42,973 nt of DNA from CAYLXP01 sp964387425 (GCA_964387425.1 CAYLXP010000025.1:1-42973); one strand, 5' to 3'. Positions 15,541-24,758 are shown, numbered from the stretch's first letter. Program-made: numbers and translations. Notes: generated by a model from the letters alone, not told the origin.

Positions 15541-18500
15541 ATGCTGCTTTCCAATTATGCCATCAAGTTCCGCGTTGCCGTCTGCGTCTTCATCGCGGTC
15601 TTTGTACTGGCGGGCGTCAATAGCTACATGACGCTTCCACGCGAGGGCATGCCGGACATTACCATCTCCTACGTCTTCATTACGGCAGTCTATGAAGGGA
15701 CGGCGCCCGAGGAAATGGAGAAGCTCGTCACCATTCCCATGGAGCGGCAACTCAACGACCTCGAGAACGTCAAGGAGATCCGTACGACATCATCGGACAG
15801 CGTGACATTCGTTTCAATTGAGTTCCTCGCGGGGCAGGACATCGACATGGCGCTTCAGAAGGCCAAGGACAAGGTCGATCTTGCCAGACCGGACCTTCCC
15901 GATGACCTCGATGAGCCCGTTGTCCAGGCGATGAACTTCAGCTCCGATATTCCCATTCTGGTGTTGGCCCTCTCGGGAGATACCGAGCTGACACGTCTGA
16001 CAAGCCTGGCCGAAGACCTGAAAGAGGAGATGGAACTCCTGTCCGGCGTGAAGCAGGCCGAGATTTCCGGCGCCCGGGAGCGCGAACTGCGAGTCGAGCT
16101 GGATCTGCGGCGATTGGCTTCGTACGGCATCCCGCTCGAGCAAGTGATGGGGCGCATTGCAGGCGAGAACAAGACGATGTCGGCAGGTAACCTGGAGATT
16201 GAAGGTGACAAGTTCCAGGTGCGCGTGCCCGGTGAATATGAGCTGGCCTCGGAGCTGTCTGCCCTTTCCATAGCCGAGCGGGAAGGAGGCGCGGTTTACC
16301 TGCGTGACATTGCTGCCGTCAAAGACACGTACAAGGACCTTGACTCCATCTCGCGGCTGAATGGAGAGCCCAGCGTTTCGGTTTCCGTGAAGAAGCGTTC
16401 GGGGGAAAACACCGTCCGGTTGATCGGGTCCATCAAGGAGGCCATCGCCGACGTTCCATTGCCGCCCGACGTGACACTGACTACCGTGATGGACGAGTCC
16501 GAGTACGTCGACATGATGATCAAGGAGCTTGAGAACAATGTTGCAACCGGGTTCCTGCTCGTGGTGGCCGTCCTCTTCATCTTCATGGGCGTTCGCAACA
16601 GCCTGTTCGTGGCTGTCGCCATTCCGTTCTCGATGCTGATTGCCTTTACCTTCATGTCCTTCTCCGGATTCTCCCTGAACATGATGGTCCTGTTCAGCCT
16701 CGTGCTCGCCGTGGGGATGTTGGTGGACAACGCGATCGTGATCGTGGAAGTGATCTATAGAAATCGCTGTACGGGCATGACGCGACACGAAGCCGCGCGC
16801 AAGGGGGCCGCCGCGGTCGCGTGGCCGGTCATCACCTCGACCCTAACGACCTGTGCCGCCTTCTCGCCACTGCTGTTCTGGCCGGACATGATGGGGCAGT
16901 TCATGTCGTTCCTGCCGAAGACGCTGATTGTCACGCTGACGGCGTCGCTCTTTGTCGCCATCGTGATCAATCCGGCCATCTGTTCGCTCTTCATTGGCGG
17001 CCATCGAGCGCAACACGAGGCGGAAGTCAAAACGCACCCGTTCGTGCACGCCTATGAGCGCTTCCTGGAGGCGGCTCTCAGGCACCGGCTTCCGGTAGTC
17101 CTGCTGGGGATCGCATTCCTCGTCCTGACCGTGAAGATCTACGGACGCTTTGGAGAAGGCGTTGAGCTATTCCCGGATGTTGCCCCGCGCAACGCGGTCA
17201 TCGAGGTGAAGTTCCCGCAGGGAACGAGCATCGAGCAGACGGACGCGGTCCTCCAAAACATCGAGACGCTGTTGCCGAAGCACAAGGACATCGAGTTCTT
17301 CCTTACGACGGTTGGCGCCGGTGCCGGCGGTGGTTTTCTCGGCGCCGGAGTCGGTACACACCTGGGCAACATCCATGTTGAGTTTCTTGACTACCAGGAG
17401 CGTGCGGGCGACTCCATGAAGCTCGTCGAAACCCTCCGCGAGGAGATTGGCGAAGTAGCCGGCGCTGAGATTCGGGTAGAGAAGCAGGAAGAGGGACCAC
17501 CGATGGGAGCCCCGATTACGATCGAACTGGCGGGGGATGATTTCGAGACGCTGTCTGAACTCTCTGCGGGTATCATGCGGCGGATCAAGACGGTTCCTGG
17601 ACTTGTTGACCTGCAGGATGACTACGAAGAAGCTCTGCCGGAATTGCGCTTCAATGTCGACCGTGAGCGCGCCGCAGCCGTCGGGGTCGACACCACGGCC
17701 ATCGGGCTGTTTCTGCGAACGGCGATCTATGGCGTGGAGGCCAGCAAGTTGCGCATTGACGAAGAGGAGTTCGACATCACGCTGCGCTTCCCTAAGGAGG
17801 CACGCGCTTCCGAGACACTGCTGGACGAGGTATACATGCCCACCCTGTCTGGTGTGGCGGTGCCCCTGTCATCCCTCGGAACCGTTGAGTACGCAGGGGG
17901 GCGCGGCACGATCAGCCGCAAAGACCAGAAACGCATGATTACCATCACGGGCAACGATCAGGATCGGGGCGTGGACAAGATCCTGGCGGATGTGAAGGAG
18001 CGCCTTGAAGACTACGAGCTTCCGGCCGGGTATGCCATCACGTACGCGGGGGACAACCAGGAGATGCAGGAATCGGGTGCGTTCCTGGCGAAGGCGTTTA
18101 TGATCGCGCTGGGGCTGATTTTTGTCATTCTCGTGATCCAGTTCAACTCGGCCCTGCTCCCCATCATCATCGCGTTCTCGATTGCGCTGTCACTGATCGG
18201 CGTTATGTGGGGCCTGCTGATCTGCGGGATGCGGTTCGGCGTGATCATGACGGGGGTTGGTGTGATCAGCCTCGCCGGTATCGTCGTCAACAATGCGATC
18301 GTTTTGCTGGATTGCGTTCGACAGCGTAGGGAAGAAGGGCTGGATACCGCATCGGCCGTGGTGGCTGCCGGCCGTTTGCGTCTGCGCCCAGTGCTGTTAA
18401 CCGCGGTCACGACGATCCTCGGTCTGATCCCCATGGCGGTAGGTTACAGCCTCGAATTCCATGAGTGGCCGCCGCGCATCATTGCCGGCGCGGAGTCGAG

Positions 18501-18648
18501 CCAATGGTGGGCGCCGATGGCGGTAGCGGTGATCTTCGGCCTTGGTGTTGCAACGGTGCTGACCCTCGTACTCGTGCCGCTGATGTACAGCCTTGTCGAC
18601 AGTCTCGTGGCGTGGCTGTTGCCACGGTTCGGTGTCCGGGAAGAGTAG
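15541..18648 (+). CDS. RND-family efflux pump (AcrB/MMPL-like inner-membrane transporter)
   Basis: 1,035 residues, the usual size for a 12-TM RND pump with two large periplasmic loops. TM1 is near residues 9-29 and the first loop includes IPMERQLNDLENVKEI. TM2-TM6 lie at about 335-490, with the proton-relay segment GMLVDNAIVIVEVIYRNR in TM4, Asp-Asn where AcrB has Asp-Asp. A second loop follows, then TM8-TM12 at about 850-1030 with GIVVNNAIVLLD. SAGNLEIEGDKFQVRV is typical of pumps in this family. Substrate not predictable. Third gene of the TolC-adaptor-pump operon; it ends 6 bases before the convergent oxidoreductase stop. Confidence 0.94.
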   Translation: MLLSNYAIKFRVAVCVFIAVFVLAGVNSYMTLPREGMPDITISYVFITAVYEGTAPEEMEKLVTIPMERQLNDLENVKEIRTTSSDSVTFVSIEFLAGQDIDMALQKAKDKVDLARPDLPDDLDEPVVQAMNFSSDIPILVLALSGDTELTRLTSLAEDLKEEMELLSGVKQAEISGARERELRVELDLRRLASYGIPLEQVMGRIAGENKTMSAGNLEIEGDKFQVRVPGEYELASELSALSIAEREGGAVYLRDIAAVKDTYKDLDSISRLNGEPSVSVSVKKRSGENTVRLIGSIKEAIADVPLPPDVTLTTVMDESEYVDMMIKELENNVATGFLLVVAVLFIFMGVRNSLFVAVAIPFSMLIAFTFMSFSGFSLNMMVLFSLVLAVGMLVDNAIVIVEVIYRNRCTGMTRHEAARKGAAAVAWPVITSTLTTCAAFSPLLFWPDMMGQFMSFLPKTLIVTLTASLFVAIVINPAICSLFIGGHRAQHEAEVKTHPFVHAYERFLEAALRHRLPVVLLGIAFLVLTVKIYGRFGEGVELFPDVAPRNAVIEVKFPQGTSIEQTDAVLQNIETLLPKHKDIEFFLTTVGAGAGGGFLGAGVGTHLGNIHVEFLDYQERAGDSMKLVETLREEIGEVAGAEIRVEKQEEGPPMGAPITIELAGDDFETLSELSAGIMRRIKTVPGLVDLQDDYEEALPELRFNVDRERAAAVGVDTTAIGLFLRTAIYGVEASKLRIDEEEFDITLRFPKEARASETLLDEVYMPTLSGVAVPLSSLGTVEYAGGRGTISRKDQKRMITITGNDQDRGVDKILADVKERLEDYELPAGYAITYAGDNQEMQESGAFLAKAFMIALGLIFVILVIQFNSALLPIIIAFSIALSLIGVMWGLLICGMRFGVIMTGVGVISLAGIVVNNAIVLLDCVRQRREEGLDTASAVVAAGRLRLRPVLLTAVTTILGLIPMAVGYSLEFHEWPPRIIAGAESSQWWAPMAVAVIFGLGVATVLTLVLVPLMYSLVDSLVAWLLPRFGVREE

Positions 18649-18654
18649 GACAAG

Positions 18655-19809
18655 CTACCCGGCCAGGGGAGTCCACTTTTCCTTGGCGTTGGAGTTGGCC
18701 ACGACTGCCGCCGTAAAGCGCGCTCCTTGAATCCCATCCTCAACACCCGGGAAATCCAACGTTTTCGGGTCAGGTGGATTGCCGTCCAGTGTATCGATGA
18801 GCGCCTGTGCAAACCGCCGGTAGAGGGTTGCCAGGGGGGCCAGGTGTCCCTTTGGGTATCCGGCAGGAATGGCCACGTCCACGGGTTCGTCGGGCAGCAC
18901 CTCTTCCGAGTCGGTCAGCGTCTCCGGTTCCCCCTCCAGGGGGCACAGGACGAGTGTGTCAGACGCGGATTCGCGCCAGACGAGGCTGCCGCTCTCGCCG
19001 TACAGGCGGATGTTAAGACGATCCTCGTCACCGGCTGCGATCTGCGAAGCCCATAGCACGCCGCGCGCGCCTTCGGCGTAACGCAGCAGAACGCTTCCGT
19101 CATCATCGAGCATCCTTCCGTTGACGAACGTTGTCAGGTCAGAACAGACTTCGCTAACCTCGAGGCCTGTTATCATGGAGGCCAGGTGGAGAGCGTGTGT
19201 TCCCACGTCGCTTATGCAGCAGCTACTGCCGGCATTGCGGGGATTGGTCCGCCAGGCAGCCTGTTTCTGCCCCTTGGCTTCAATCCTAGCGGCGAGCCAT
19301 CCCTGCGGATACTCCACGACAATGCGCCGGATCGTTCCCAGATTCCCCGCTTGCACGAACTCGCGAGCCTTGGCCACCATCGGGTATCCCGCGTGATGCT
19401 CTGTCAGACAGAATATCTTGCCGGTCTGTTCCAGTTTCCTCCCTAGGTTCTCGGCCTCATCAACGGTTGTTGTCATGGGACTCTCACACAGGACGTGAAA
19501 CCCGGCGTCGAGGGCGGCCATGGCAATGGGATAATGCATGTTGCTGGGGGTGACGATAGAGATGAAGTCGATGCGCTCATCGTCGGAGAGCTTCGCCTCA
19601 CGACGGAACATGTCGCGGTAGACTCCGTAGACACGTTCCGACGGCAACCCCAGGTCCTTGCCGCTGTCTCTTGATTTTGCCCGCGTGCTGCTGAATGCAG
19701 CCGCGACGAGTTCGATCATTCCGTTCGCGTCGGCTGCCGTCCGATGCAATGATCCGATCAGTGCATCGCGGCCACCGCCTATCATCCCCATTCGGAGCTT
19801 ACGGTTCAT
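18655..19809 (-). CDS. Gfo/Idh/MocA-family NAD(P)-dependent oxidoreductase
   Basis: 384 residues from the ATG at 19809 (MNRKLRMGMIGGGRDALIG), preceded by ggggaggga. The Rossmann fold is N-terminal: GMIGGG (8-13), VTPSNMHYPIA (87-97). In the family the conserved catalytic/cofactor Lys lies in an EKP motif; here the motif reads CESPMTTTVDEAE, with Ser110 where Lys is expected. The second domain has ISDVGTHALHLASMITG (Asp201, His205 kept). Family members oxidise or reduce sugars, inositols and related polyols. Substrate unknown. It stands alone, convergent with the efflux operon and divergent from lysS. Confidence 0.9.
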   Translation of the reverse strand: MNRKLRMGMIGGGRDALIGSLHRTAADANGMIELVAAAFSSTRAKSRDSGKDLGLPSERVYGVYRDMFRREAKLSDDERIDFISIVTPSNMHYPIAMAALDAGFHVLCESPMTTTVDEAENLGRKLEQTGKIFCLTEHHAGYPMVAKAREFVQAGNLGTIRRIVVEYPQGWLAARIEAKGQKQAAWRTNPRNAGSSCCISDVGTHALHLASMITGLEVSEVCSDLTTFVNGRMLDDDGSVLLRYAEGARGVLWASQIAAGDEDRLNIRLYGESGSLVWRESASDTLVLCPLEGEPETLTDSEEVLPDEPVDVAIPAGYPKGHLAPLATLYRRFAQALIDTLDGNPPDPKTLDFPGVEDGIQGARFTAAVVANSNAKEKWTPLAG

Positions 19810-19873
19810 AACTACAGTCCCTCCCCAGACTCGACGCTTTTCGTAACGAATCACGCTTCTGCGGCGCGTCACC

Positions 19874-19889
19874 TTGATTCTAGAATCAA
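19874..19889. promoter_or_regulatory. 16-base perfect palindrome in a divergent promoter region
   Basis: ttgattct/agaatcaa is perfectly palindromic. It sits in the 239-base gap between the leftward oxidoreductase (start 19809) and rightward lysS (start 20049), about 65 bases upstream of the oxidoreductase start. This is where an operator for a dimeric repressor would sit. No T-run follows. The rest of the gap carries imperfect repeats of ttctgcggg (near 19920 and 19945) and no recognisable leader RNA. Confidence 0.5.
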
Positions 19890-20048
19890 AGAGGTCACAT
19901 GACAACGGATTTTCATGACTTCTGCGGGATTTTTTTGTGTGCATTCTGCGGGGGTTTTCTGCATGCTGTGCGGTCCACATGAGCAAGGGAACTCCAGCAT
20001 GTCGGGATTCCCTAAGCATAGAGACGACGGTTTCTGGAGAGTGACACG

Positions 20049-21494
20049 ATGACGGAGCCTGCAACCACGAGTAATGAGTACCGCGAGCAGCGCGTTGCCA
20101 ACATGAATGCGCTGAAAGAAATGGGGTACGAGCCCTTTGGCCACGCCTTTGCGCGAACGGCACGACTTGCCGAGATCCGCGCTGCATTTGAAGAGGAGAA
20201 GCCCGTTTCTGCGGCCGGTCGGCTGACGACGATACGCGACATGGGAAAGAGTATCTTTGCCGACATCAACGACGGGTCCGACCGCTTTCAGATCTATGTC
20301 CAGAAGAAGGCGCTGGGAGAGGATGCTTTCAAGGCGTTCAAGCTGCTCGACATCGGGGACCACATAGGCGTTGAAGGGGAGCAGTTCATCACGCGGACCG
20401 GCGAACCCACGATCAAGGTGGCGTCATGGACCCTGCTGTCGAAGGCGCTGCTTCCGCTACCGGAGAAATTCCATGGATTGAAGGATGTGGAGTCCCGCTA
20501 TCGCCAACGCTACCTGGATCTGATCTCAAACCCGGATTCACGCGAGCTCTTCAACAAGCGCATTGCGACCCTGCGCGAGATTCGCCGTTTCCTGGTTGAG
20601 CGCGGCTTCTACGAGGTGGAGACGCCCATGATGCAGCCGCAGGCCGGTGGCGCCGCGGCACGCCCGTTCGTGACGCACTACACCGCGTTGAATACCGAGA
20701 TGTTTCTGCGAATCGCCCCCGAGTTGTATCTCAAGCGACTGCTCGTTGGCGGCTTTGACAAAGTTTTCGAGCTGAACCGCAATTTCCGAAACGAGGGATT
20801 GGATCGCACGCATAACCCCGAGTTCACGATGCTGGAGATCTACGAGGCGTACTCCGACGTCAACGGCATGCGGGAGCTTATTCAGAGCATGATTCTGGAC
20901 GTTGCCGAGTCGGTGTACGGAACGCTCAAGGTTGGGTCCGAGGCGTTGCCAATTGACCTGACGCCCCCCTGGCGCGAAGCCACGTATCGTGAGCTGATTC
21001 TCGAGCGCATGGGTGAAGACTGGTACGACCTGTCGCTTGACGATGCCCGCGCCCGTGCGGAAGCCGAAGGTCTGGACCTCGATCCTGCCTGGGACATGCT
21101 GCTTGTGACGCATGAGGTCTACGAGAAGCTGATCGAGAAGACACTGCAACAGCCCACGTTCGTGACGCGCCTGCCGGCGCAGCTCATTCCGCTCGCCAAG
21201 GCCTGTCCGGATGATCCGTCTGTCGTGGACGTCTTCGAGTTGGTCATCGCGGGGCAGGAGGTCGCCCCGGCCTACACGGAGATGAACGATCCCATTGAAC
21301 AGCGTGCCCGCCTCAACGACCAGGCCGGAGAAGATGCCGAGAAGATCGACGAGGAATTCCTGACGGCCCTGGAGCACGGTATGCCGCCCGCCGGCGGAAT
21401 GGGGGTCGGTATTGACCGCCTGGTGATGATCCTTTCGGGCGTCGATGCCATCCGTGACGTGATTCTCTTCCCGCAACTCAAACCACGCGACTAG
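20049..21494 (+). CDS. lysS: Lysyl-tRNA synthetase, class II
   Basis: 481 residues, typical of bacterial LysRS2. The N-terminal OB anticodon-binding domain (about 50-150, AGRLTTIRDMGKSIFADINDG) is followed by the class II catalytic core. Motif 1 is VERGFYEVETPMMQ; motif 2 is RNFRNEGLDRTHNPEFTMLE; motif 3 is GMGVGIDRLVMIL near the C-terminus. Lysine-site residues in LRIAPELYLKRLLVGG are present. It charges tRNA-Lys in the cytoplasm. tctggagagtgacacg gives a ribosome site. It starts the lysS-lolC-lolD unit and its stop lies 8 bases before the next start. Confidence 0.97.
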   Translation: MTEPATTSNEYREQRVANMNALKEMGYEPFGHAFARTARLAEIRAAFEEEKPVSAAGRLTTIRDMGKSIFADINDGSDRFQIYVQKKALGEDAFKAFKLLDIGDHIGVEGEQFITRTGEPTIKVASWTLLSKALLPLPEKFHGLKDVESRYRQRYLDLISNPDSRELFNKRIATLREIRRFLVERGFYEVETPMMQPQAGGAAARPFVTHYTALNTEMFLRIAPELYLKRLLVGGFDKVFELNRNFRNEGLDRTHNPEFTMLEIYEAYSDVNGMRELIQSMILDVAESVYGTLKVGSEALPIDLTPPWREATYRELILERMGEDWYDLSLDDARARAEAEGLDLDPAWDMLLVTHEVYEKLIEKTLQQPTFVTRLPAQLIPLAKACPDDPSVVDVFELVIAGQEVAPAYTEMNDPIEQRARLNDQAGEDAEKIDEEFLTALEHGMPPAGGMGVGIDRLVMILSGVDAIRDVILFPQLKPRD

Positions 21495-21502
21495 GAGGGG
21501 AC

Positions 21503-22726
21503 TTGTTTCCTTTCTCGCTATTCCTGGCGTTTAAGTACCTGAAGCCGAAGCGGTCCTTTATATCGGTTGTGACTGTGTTCTCGGTCGTCGGTGTGCTGCT
21601 GGGCGTGGCGATTCTCGTCATCGTGCTGTCGGTCATGACCGGCTTCGATAACATGTGGCGGGAGAAAATTCTCAGTTTCAAGCCGCACCTCACCATCACC
21701 AGCCGCTACGGAACGATCGAGGATGACGAGAGCCTCTGTGAACAGATCGCCGCTCTTGACGGGGTCACCGGTGTCGCCGCGAGCATCGAGTCGCGCGTCA
21801 TGGTTCAGCACCGGGGTCGCCTGACCGCTCCCGTGTTGCTGGGCATCACGCCGGAACGCGCGGCCAGTGTCAGCAAGATTCCCGAGAACATGCTGACCGG
21901 CGAGTTCAACATCGAGGATGACGGACTGGTGATTGGCGGAGACCTTGCGTCGCAGCTTGGCGTCCTTGCCGGCGATCAGCTCCTGGTTCACTCGCCGATG
22001 AGCGTGATGGCGCAGGACGAGATCCACCTTCCCGAGGAGCTCGAAATAGCGGGGGTCTTTGATCTCGGGATGCGCGATTTCGACGGCGGTTTCGTGCTCA
22101 CCTCGATCGGCGTCGCGCGGGACCTGGTGGGACTGGATTCCGGGGCGTACTCCATCTATGTCATGACCGAAGACCCATTCGCTTTCGAGGATTTCGCACA
22201 GCGTATCCGGGATGCCGTGGGGCCACGCTATGCCGTGCGCACCTGGCAGGAAGTGGACCGACTGCTGTTTGATGCACTTGCACACGAGAAGACGATGATG
22301 TTCATCCTGCTGGCGTTCATCACCGTGGTTGCCATCTTCTGTGTGACGGTGACCCTGATCGTGATCGTGGTTCAGAAGACGGGCGAGATCGGGCTGCTGA
22401 AAGCCCTGGGCGTACCGACTTGGAAGATTCTGCTGGCATTTCTTGTTCATGGCTGGGTGCAGTGCCTGGTGGGAACGGCGCTCGGCATAGGCACCGGGTT
22501 GCTGGTGCTGACGAATCTCCCCCGCATTGTGCGAGCCCTGGCGCGGTGTAATGTCTCTGTATTTCCGAAAGCGATTTATGGCCTTAGCGAGATTCCGTGG
22601 GAGACCTCCCCGAAGGACCTGGTCCAGGTTTGCGTAATGGTGATGGTCGTTTGCACGGCATCCTGCATTGTTCCGGTGTTACGGGCTGCTGTGCTCGATC
22701 CGGTGGAGGCTTTTAGACAGGAATAG
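21503..22726 (+). CDS. lolC: LolC/LolE-type lipoprotein-releasing ABC permease
   Basis: 407 residues starting at TTG 21503, which has ggagggg immediately upstream and gives the family-typical opening FPFSLFLAFKYLKPKR-SFISVVTVFSVVGV. Topology is standard: TM1 (about 20-45), a large MacB-like periplasmic domain (about 46-265), then three TM segments (about 270-300, 315-340, 370-395). LLKALGVPTWKIL is the coupling segment contacting the ATPase. With LolD it would extract lipoproteins from the inner membrane. Only one permease gene is present, so it may act as a homodimer (LolF-like) or have a partner elsewhere. It is separated from lolD by a repeat-filled 108-base gap. Confidence 0.9.
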   Translation: MFPFSLFLAFKYLKPKRSFISVVTVFSVVGVLLGVAILVIVLSVMTGFDNMWREKILSFKPHLTITSRYGTIEDDESLCEQIAALDGVTGVAASIESRVMVQHRGRLTAPVLLGITPERAASVSKIPENMLTGEFNIEDDGLVIGGDLASQLGVLAGDQLLVHSPMSVMAQDEIHLPEELEIAGVFDLGMRDFDGGFVLTSIGVARDLVGLDSGAYSIYVMTEDPFAFEDFAQRIRDAVGPRYAVRTWQEVDRLLFDALAHEKTMMFILLAFITVVAIFCVTVTLIVIVVQKTGEIGLLKALGVPTWKILLAFLVHGWVQCLVGTALGIGTGLLVLTNLPRIVRALARCNVSVFPKAIYGLSEIPWETSPKDLVQVCVMVMVVCTASCIVPVLRAAVLDPVEAFRQE

Positions 22727-22734
22727 GGAATAGC

Positions 22735-22812
22735 CACAAAAAGGCGCAAGAGGCGCAAGGGGCTGATGGGCTCTGCTGGGGGACTACCGCAGAGAGCACA
22801 AAGATCACAGAG
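22735..22812. repeat. Two nonad arrays between lolC and lolD
   Basis: First array: cacaaaaag, gcgcaagag, gcgcaaggg (22735-22761). Second array: accgcagag, agcacaaag, atcacagag (22786-22812). Both have period 9 and the same strand sense. They fill most of the gap between two genes that should be co-transcribed, leaving only about 20 bases before the lolD start. Confidence 0.75.
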
Positions 22813-22834
22813 AACGATTTGAGAAGTTCAAGAG

Positions 22835-23506
22835 ATGTTGATTGAGGCAAACAACCTGCATAAGCGATACGTGTTGAAGCGGCATGAACTGCATGTGCTT
22901 CAGGGCGCCGATCTGAGCGTGAATGCCGGCGAGACCGTCGCGGTCGTCGGTCGCAGTGGCGCCGGTAAGAGTACGCTGCTCCACATTCTGGGTGGAATCG
23001 ACCGCCCTGATAGAGGGAGTGGTAAGGTCCTTATCGATGGCCAGGATTTCTACGGTCTGTCAGGCGGGCGCCGGTCACGCATCCGTGCTACGCGGATCGG
23101 CTTTGTGTTTCAGTCGTATCACCTGCTGAACGAAATGGATGTGATCGAGAACGTTATGCTTCCGGCGCGGGGCATTGGCATCCGGAATACCGCCACCCGC
23201 TCACGCGCCATGGAGCTTCTGGATGCGGTTGGCGTGGGTGATCGCGCCCACCATACCCCGATGGAGCTGTCCGGTGGCGAACAGCAGCGCGTTGCCTTGG
23301 CGCGGGCCCTGATCAATGATCCGGACATCGTGCTGGCCGACGAGCCAACCGGGAACCTTGACGGTGAGACCGGCGGCACGGTGCTGGACCTGCTCTATGA
23401 CCTGACGAAGAACCGCGGCCATGCCTTGGTCATGGTCACGCACAATCCCGAAATCGCCAGCACCTGCGACCGCATGCTGCACCTGGAAGAGGGATTGCTG
23501 AAGTAA
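22835..23506 (+). CDS. lolD: LolD-type lipoprotein-export ABC ATPase
   Basis: 223 residues, the family's usual size. Walker A GRSGAGKSTLL (about 39-49), Q-loop FVFQSYHLLNEMDVIENV, signature LSGGEQQRVALARAL, Walker B DIVLADEPTGNLD, and the switch His in VMVTHNPEIA are all intact. FQSYHLLNE and EPTGNLD are characteristic of the LolD/MacB/FtsE group. It powers lipoprotein release with the permease encoded at 21503. It ends 20 bases from the convergent apgM stop. Confidence 0.92.
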   Translation: MLIEANNLHKRYVLKRHELHVLQGADLSVNAGETVAVVGRSGAGKSTLLHILGGIDRPDRGSGKVLIDGQDFYGLSGGRRSRIRATRIGFVFQSYHLLNEMDVIENVMLPARGIGIRNTATRSRAMELLDAVGVGDRAHHTPMELSGGEQQRVALARALINDPDIVLADEPTGNLDGETGGTVLDLLYDLTKNRGHALVMVTHNPEIASTCDRMLHLEEGLLK

Positions 23507-23526
23507 TACGTTGGTGCGGTGAAGCC

Positions 23527-24747
23527 CTACACCTGCGAATCACCGAACAACAACGCCATGAGGTCGGCGCCGACGATGGGGCCGATGGCGCCGGTGGGGC
23601 AGGCGATCTCGTCGAAGGTCTGGACAACATCGGCCTCGACGCCCGGGCGATTCACCGATACGGGCACCGGTATGCGCGTGTGCTTGCCAATGGACAGCGG
23701 TACCGGGTGATCCGGCAGGACGACGGTTGTGACGTCCGGACCGATTGCATCGAGCACCCGCTTCACGACCCGCGAGTCGAAATCCTCGATGGCCTTTAAC
23801 TTCAGCTCCAGGTCCTGGGCGTGTGACACCTCGTCAATGGCTTCAACGTGAAGGTAGACGAAATCGTGTGTCTTGAGCGCTTCGATGGCGGCGTCGGCTT
23901 TGCCTTCGTAGTTGGTGTCGATATAGCCAGTCGCGCCGGGAACGTTGATCACGTCCATTCCGAGGCAGCGGCCCAGTCCGTTGATCACATCGACGGCTGA
24001 GATCACGGCGCTGCTGATTCCGTACTTGGCGGAGAGCGTTTCGAGGGCTCCGGCGGATCCGCCGCTCCAGGGCCAGATCGAGTTGGCGGGGGCGCGACCT
24101 TCCGCGATGGCTCTCTGGTTGATGGGGTGGGCCTCAAGCAGGTCCGCGGCTTTGTGGATCAGATCGTTGAGCAGGGAGGCCGTTGCGGCACCCGAGGGCT
24201 TCGTTGCGTAGGGAAGATGCTCTGCGAACGGGTTCCCGTGGTTGTCATCCGGCTTGTCCGCATGAATGGCGGCACTTGCGTCGTCGCCCGAAACCACCAG
24301 CAGGTTGCGGTAGCTCACACCGGGGTAGAAGCGGACGGTGTCGTTGCCCAATTCGTCCTGAAGCGCTTGGATCAGAACTTCGGCGTCCTCCTGGGGAATG
24401 TGCCCGCCGGAGAAGTCGGTGAGCGTTCCGTCAACGACCGTCGTCAGGTTGAGGCGGAAAGCGATATCGCCCGGCGAAAGCGGGATACCGCGTCCGGCCG
24501 CTTCAAGCGGACCGCGTCCACAGAACTCCGTGGGGAGATCGCAGCCGAGGACGGACATGTTCGCGACATCACTACTGGTAGGGAATCCTTCGGGGAGGGT
24601 AAGAAGGGTCCCGCTTTGGCCGGCACGCGCAATGGAATCCATGGCGGGCGTATTTGCAGCCTGCAGGGGTGTCTTGTCGCCTAACGATGCGATGGGTTCG
24701 TCGGCCATTCCATCGCCCAGAAAAATGATGGTCTTGTTGCTATTCAT
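23527..24747 (-). CDS. apgM: ApgM-type cofactor-independent phosphoglycerate mutase family protein
   Basis: 406 residues, right for the archaeal-type ApgM family. Metal and nucleophile motifs: FLGDGMADEP at the N-terminus, then TSSDVANMSVLG with the nucleophile Ser. HVEAIDEVSHAQD and VVLPDHPVPL supply further Asp/His ligands, and THTRIPVPV-type KHTRIPVPVS comes near the end. The Trp/Pro-rich SIWPWSGG segment is typical of the family. It may interconvert 2- and 3-phosphoglycerate. Some bacterial members of this family have been proposed to act as homoserine kinases, and that alternative is open here. No purine-rich ribosome site is seen before the ATG. Confidence 0.9.
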   Translation of the reverse strand: MNSNKTIIFLGDGMADEPIASLGDKTPLQAANTPAMDSIARAGQSGTLLTLPEGFPTSSDVANMSVLGCDLPTEFCGRGPLEAAGRGIPLSPGDIAFRLNLTTVVDGTLTDFSGGHIPQEDAEVLIQALQDELGNDTVRFYPGVSYRNLLVVSGDDASAAIHADKPDDNHGNPFAEHLPYATKPSGAATASLLNDLIHKAADLLEAHPINQRAIAEGRAPANSIWPWSGGSAGALETLSAKYGISSAVISAVDVINGLGRCLGMDVINVPGATGYIDTNYEGKADAAIEALKTHDFVYLHVEAIDEVSHAQDLELKLKAIEDFDSRVVKRVLDAIGPDVTTVVLPDHPVPLSIGKHTRIPVPVSVNRPGVEADVVQTFDEIACPTGAIGPIVGADLMALLFGDSQV

Positions 24748-24758
24748 AATGAGAGGGG

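Noticed and set aside
19810..20048. A T-box or other amino-acid-responsive leader before lysS
   Set aside because: No T-box core sequence or terminator/antiterminator pair is seen; only the palindrome and imperfect repeats.
20538..22450. Long minus-strand frames opposite lysS (312 codons) and lolC (310 codons)
   Set aside because: Shadows of clear genes; no motifs and no promoter context.
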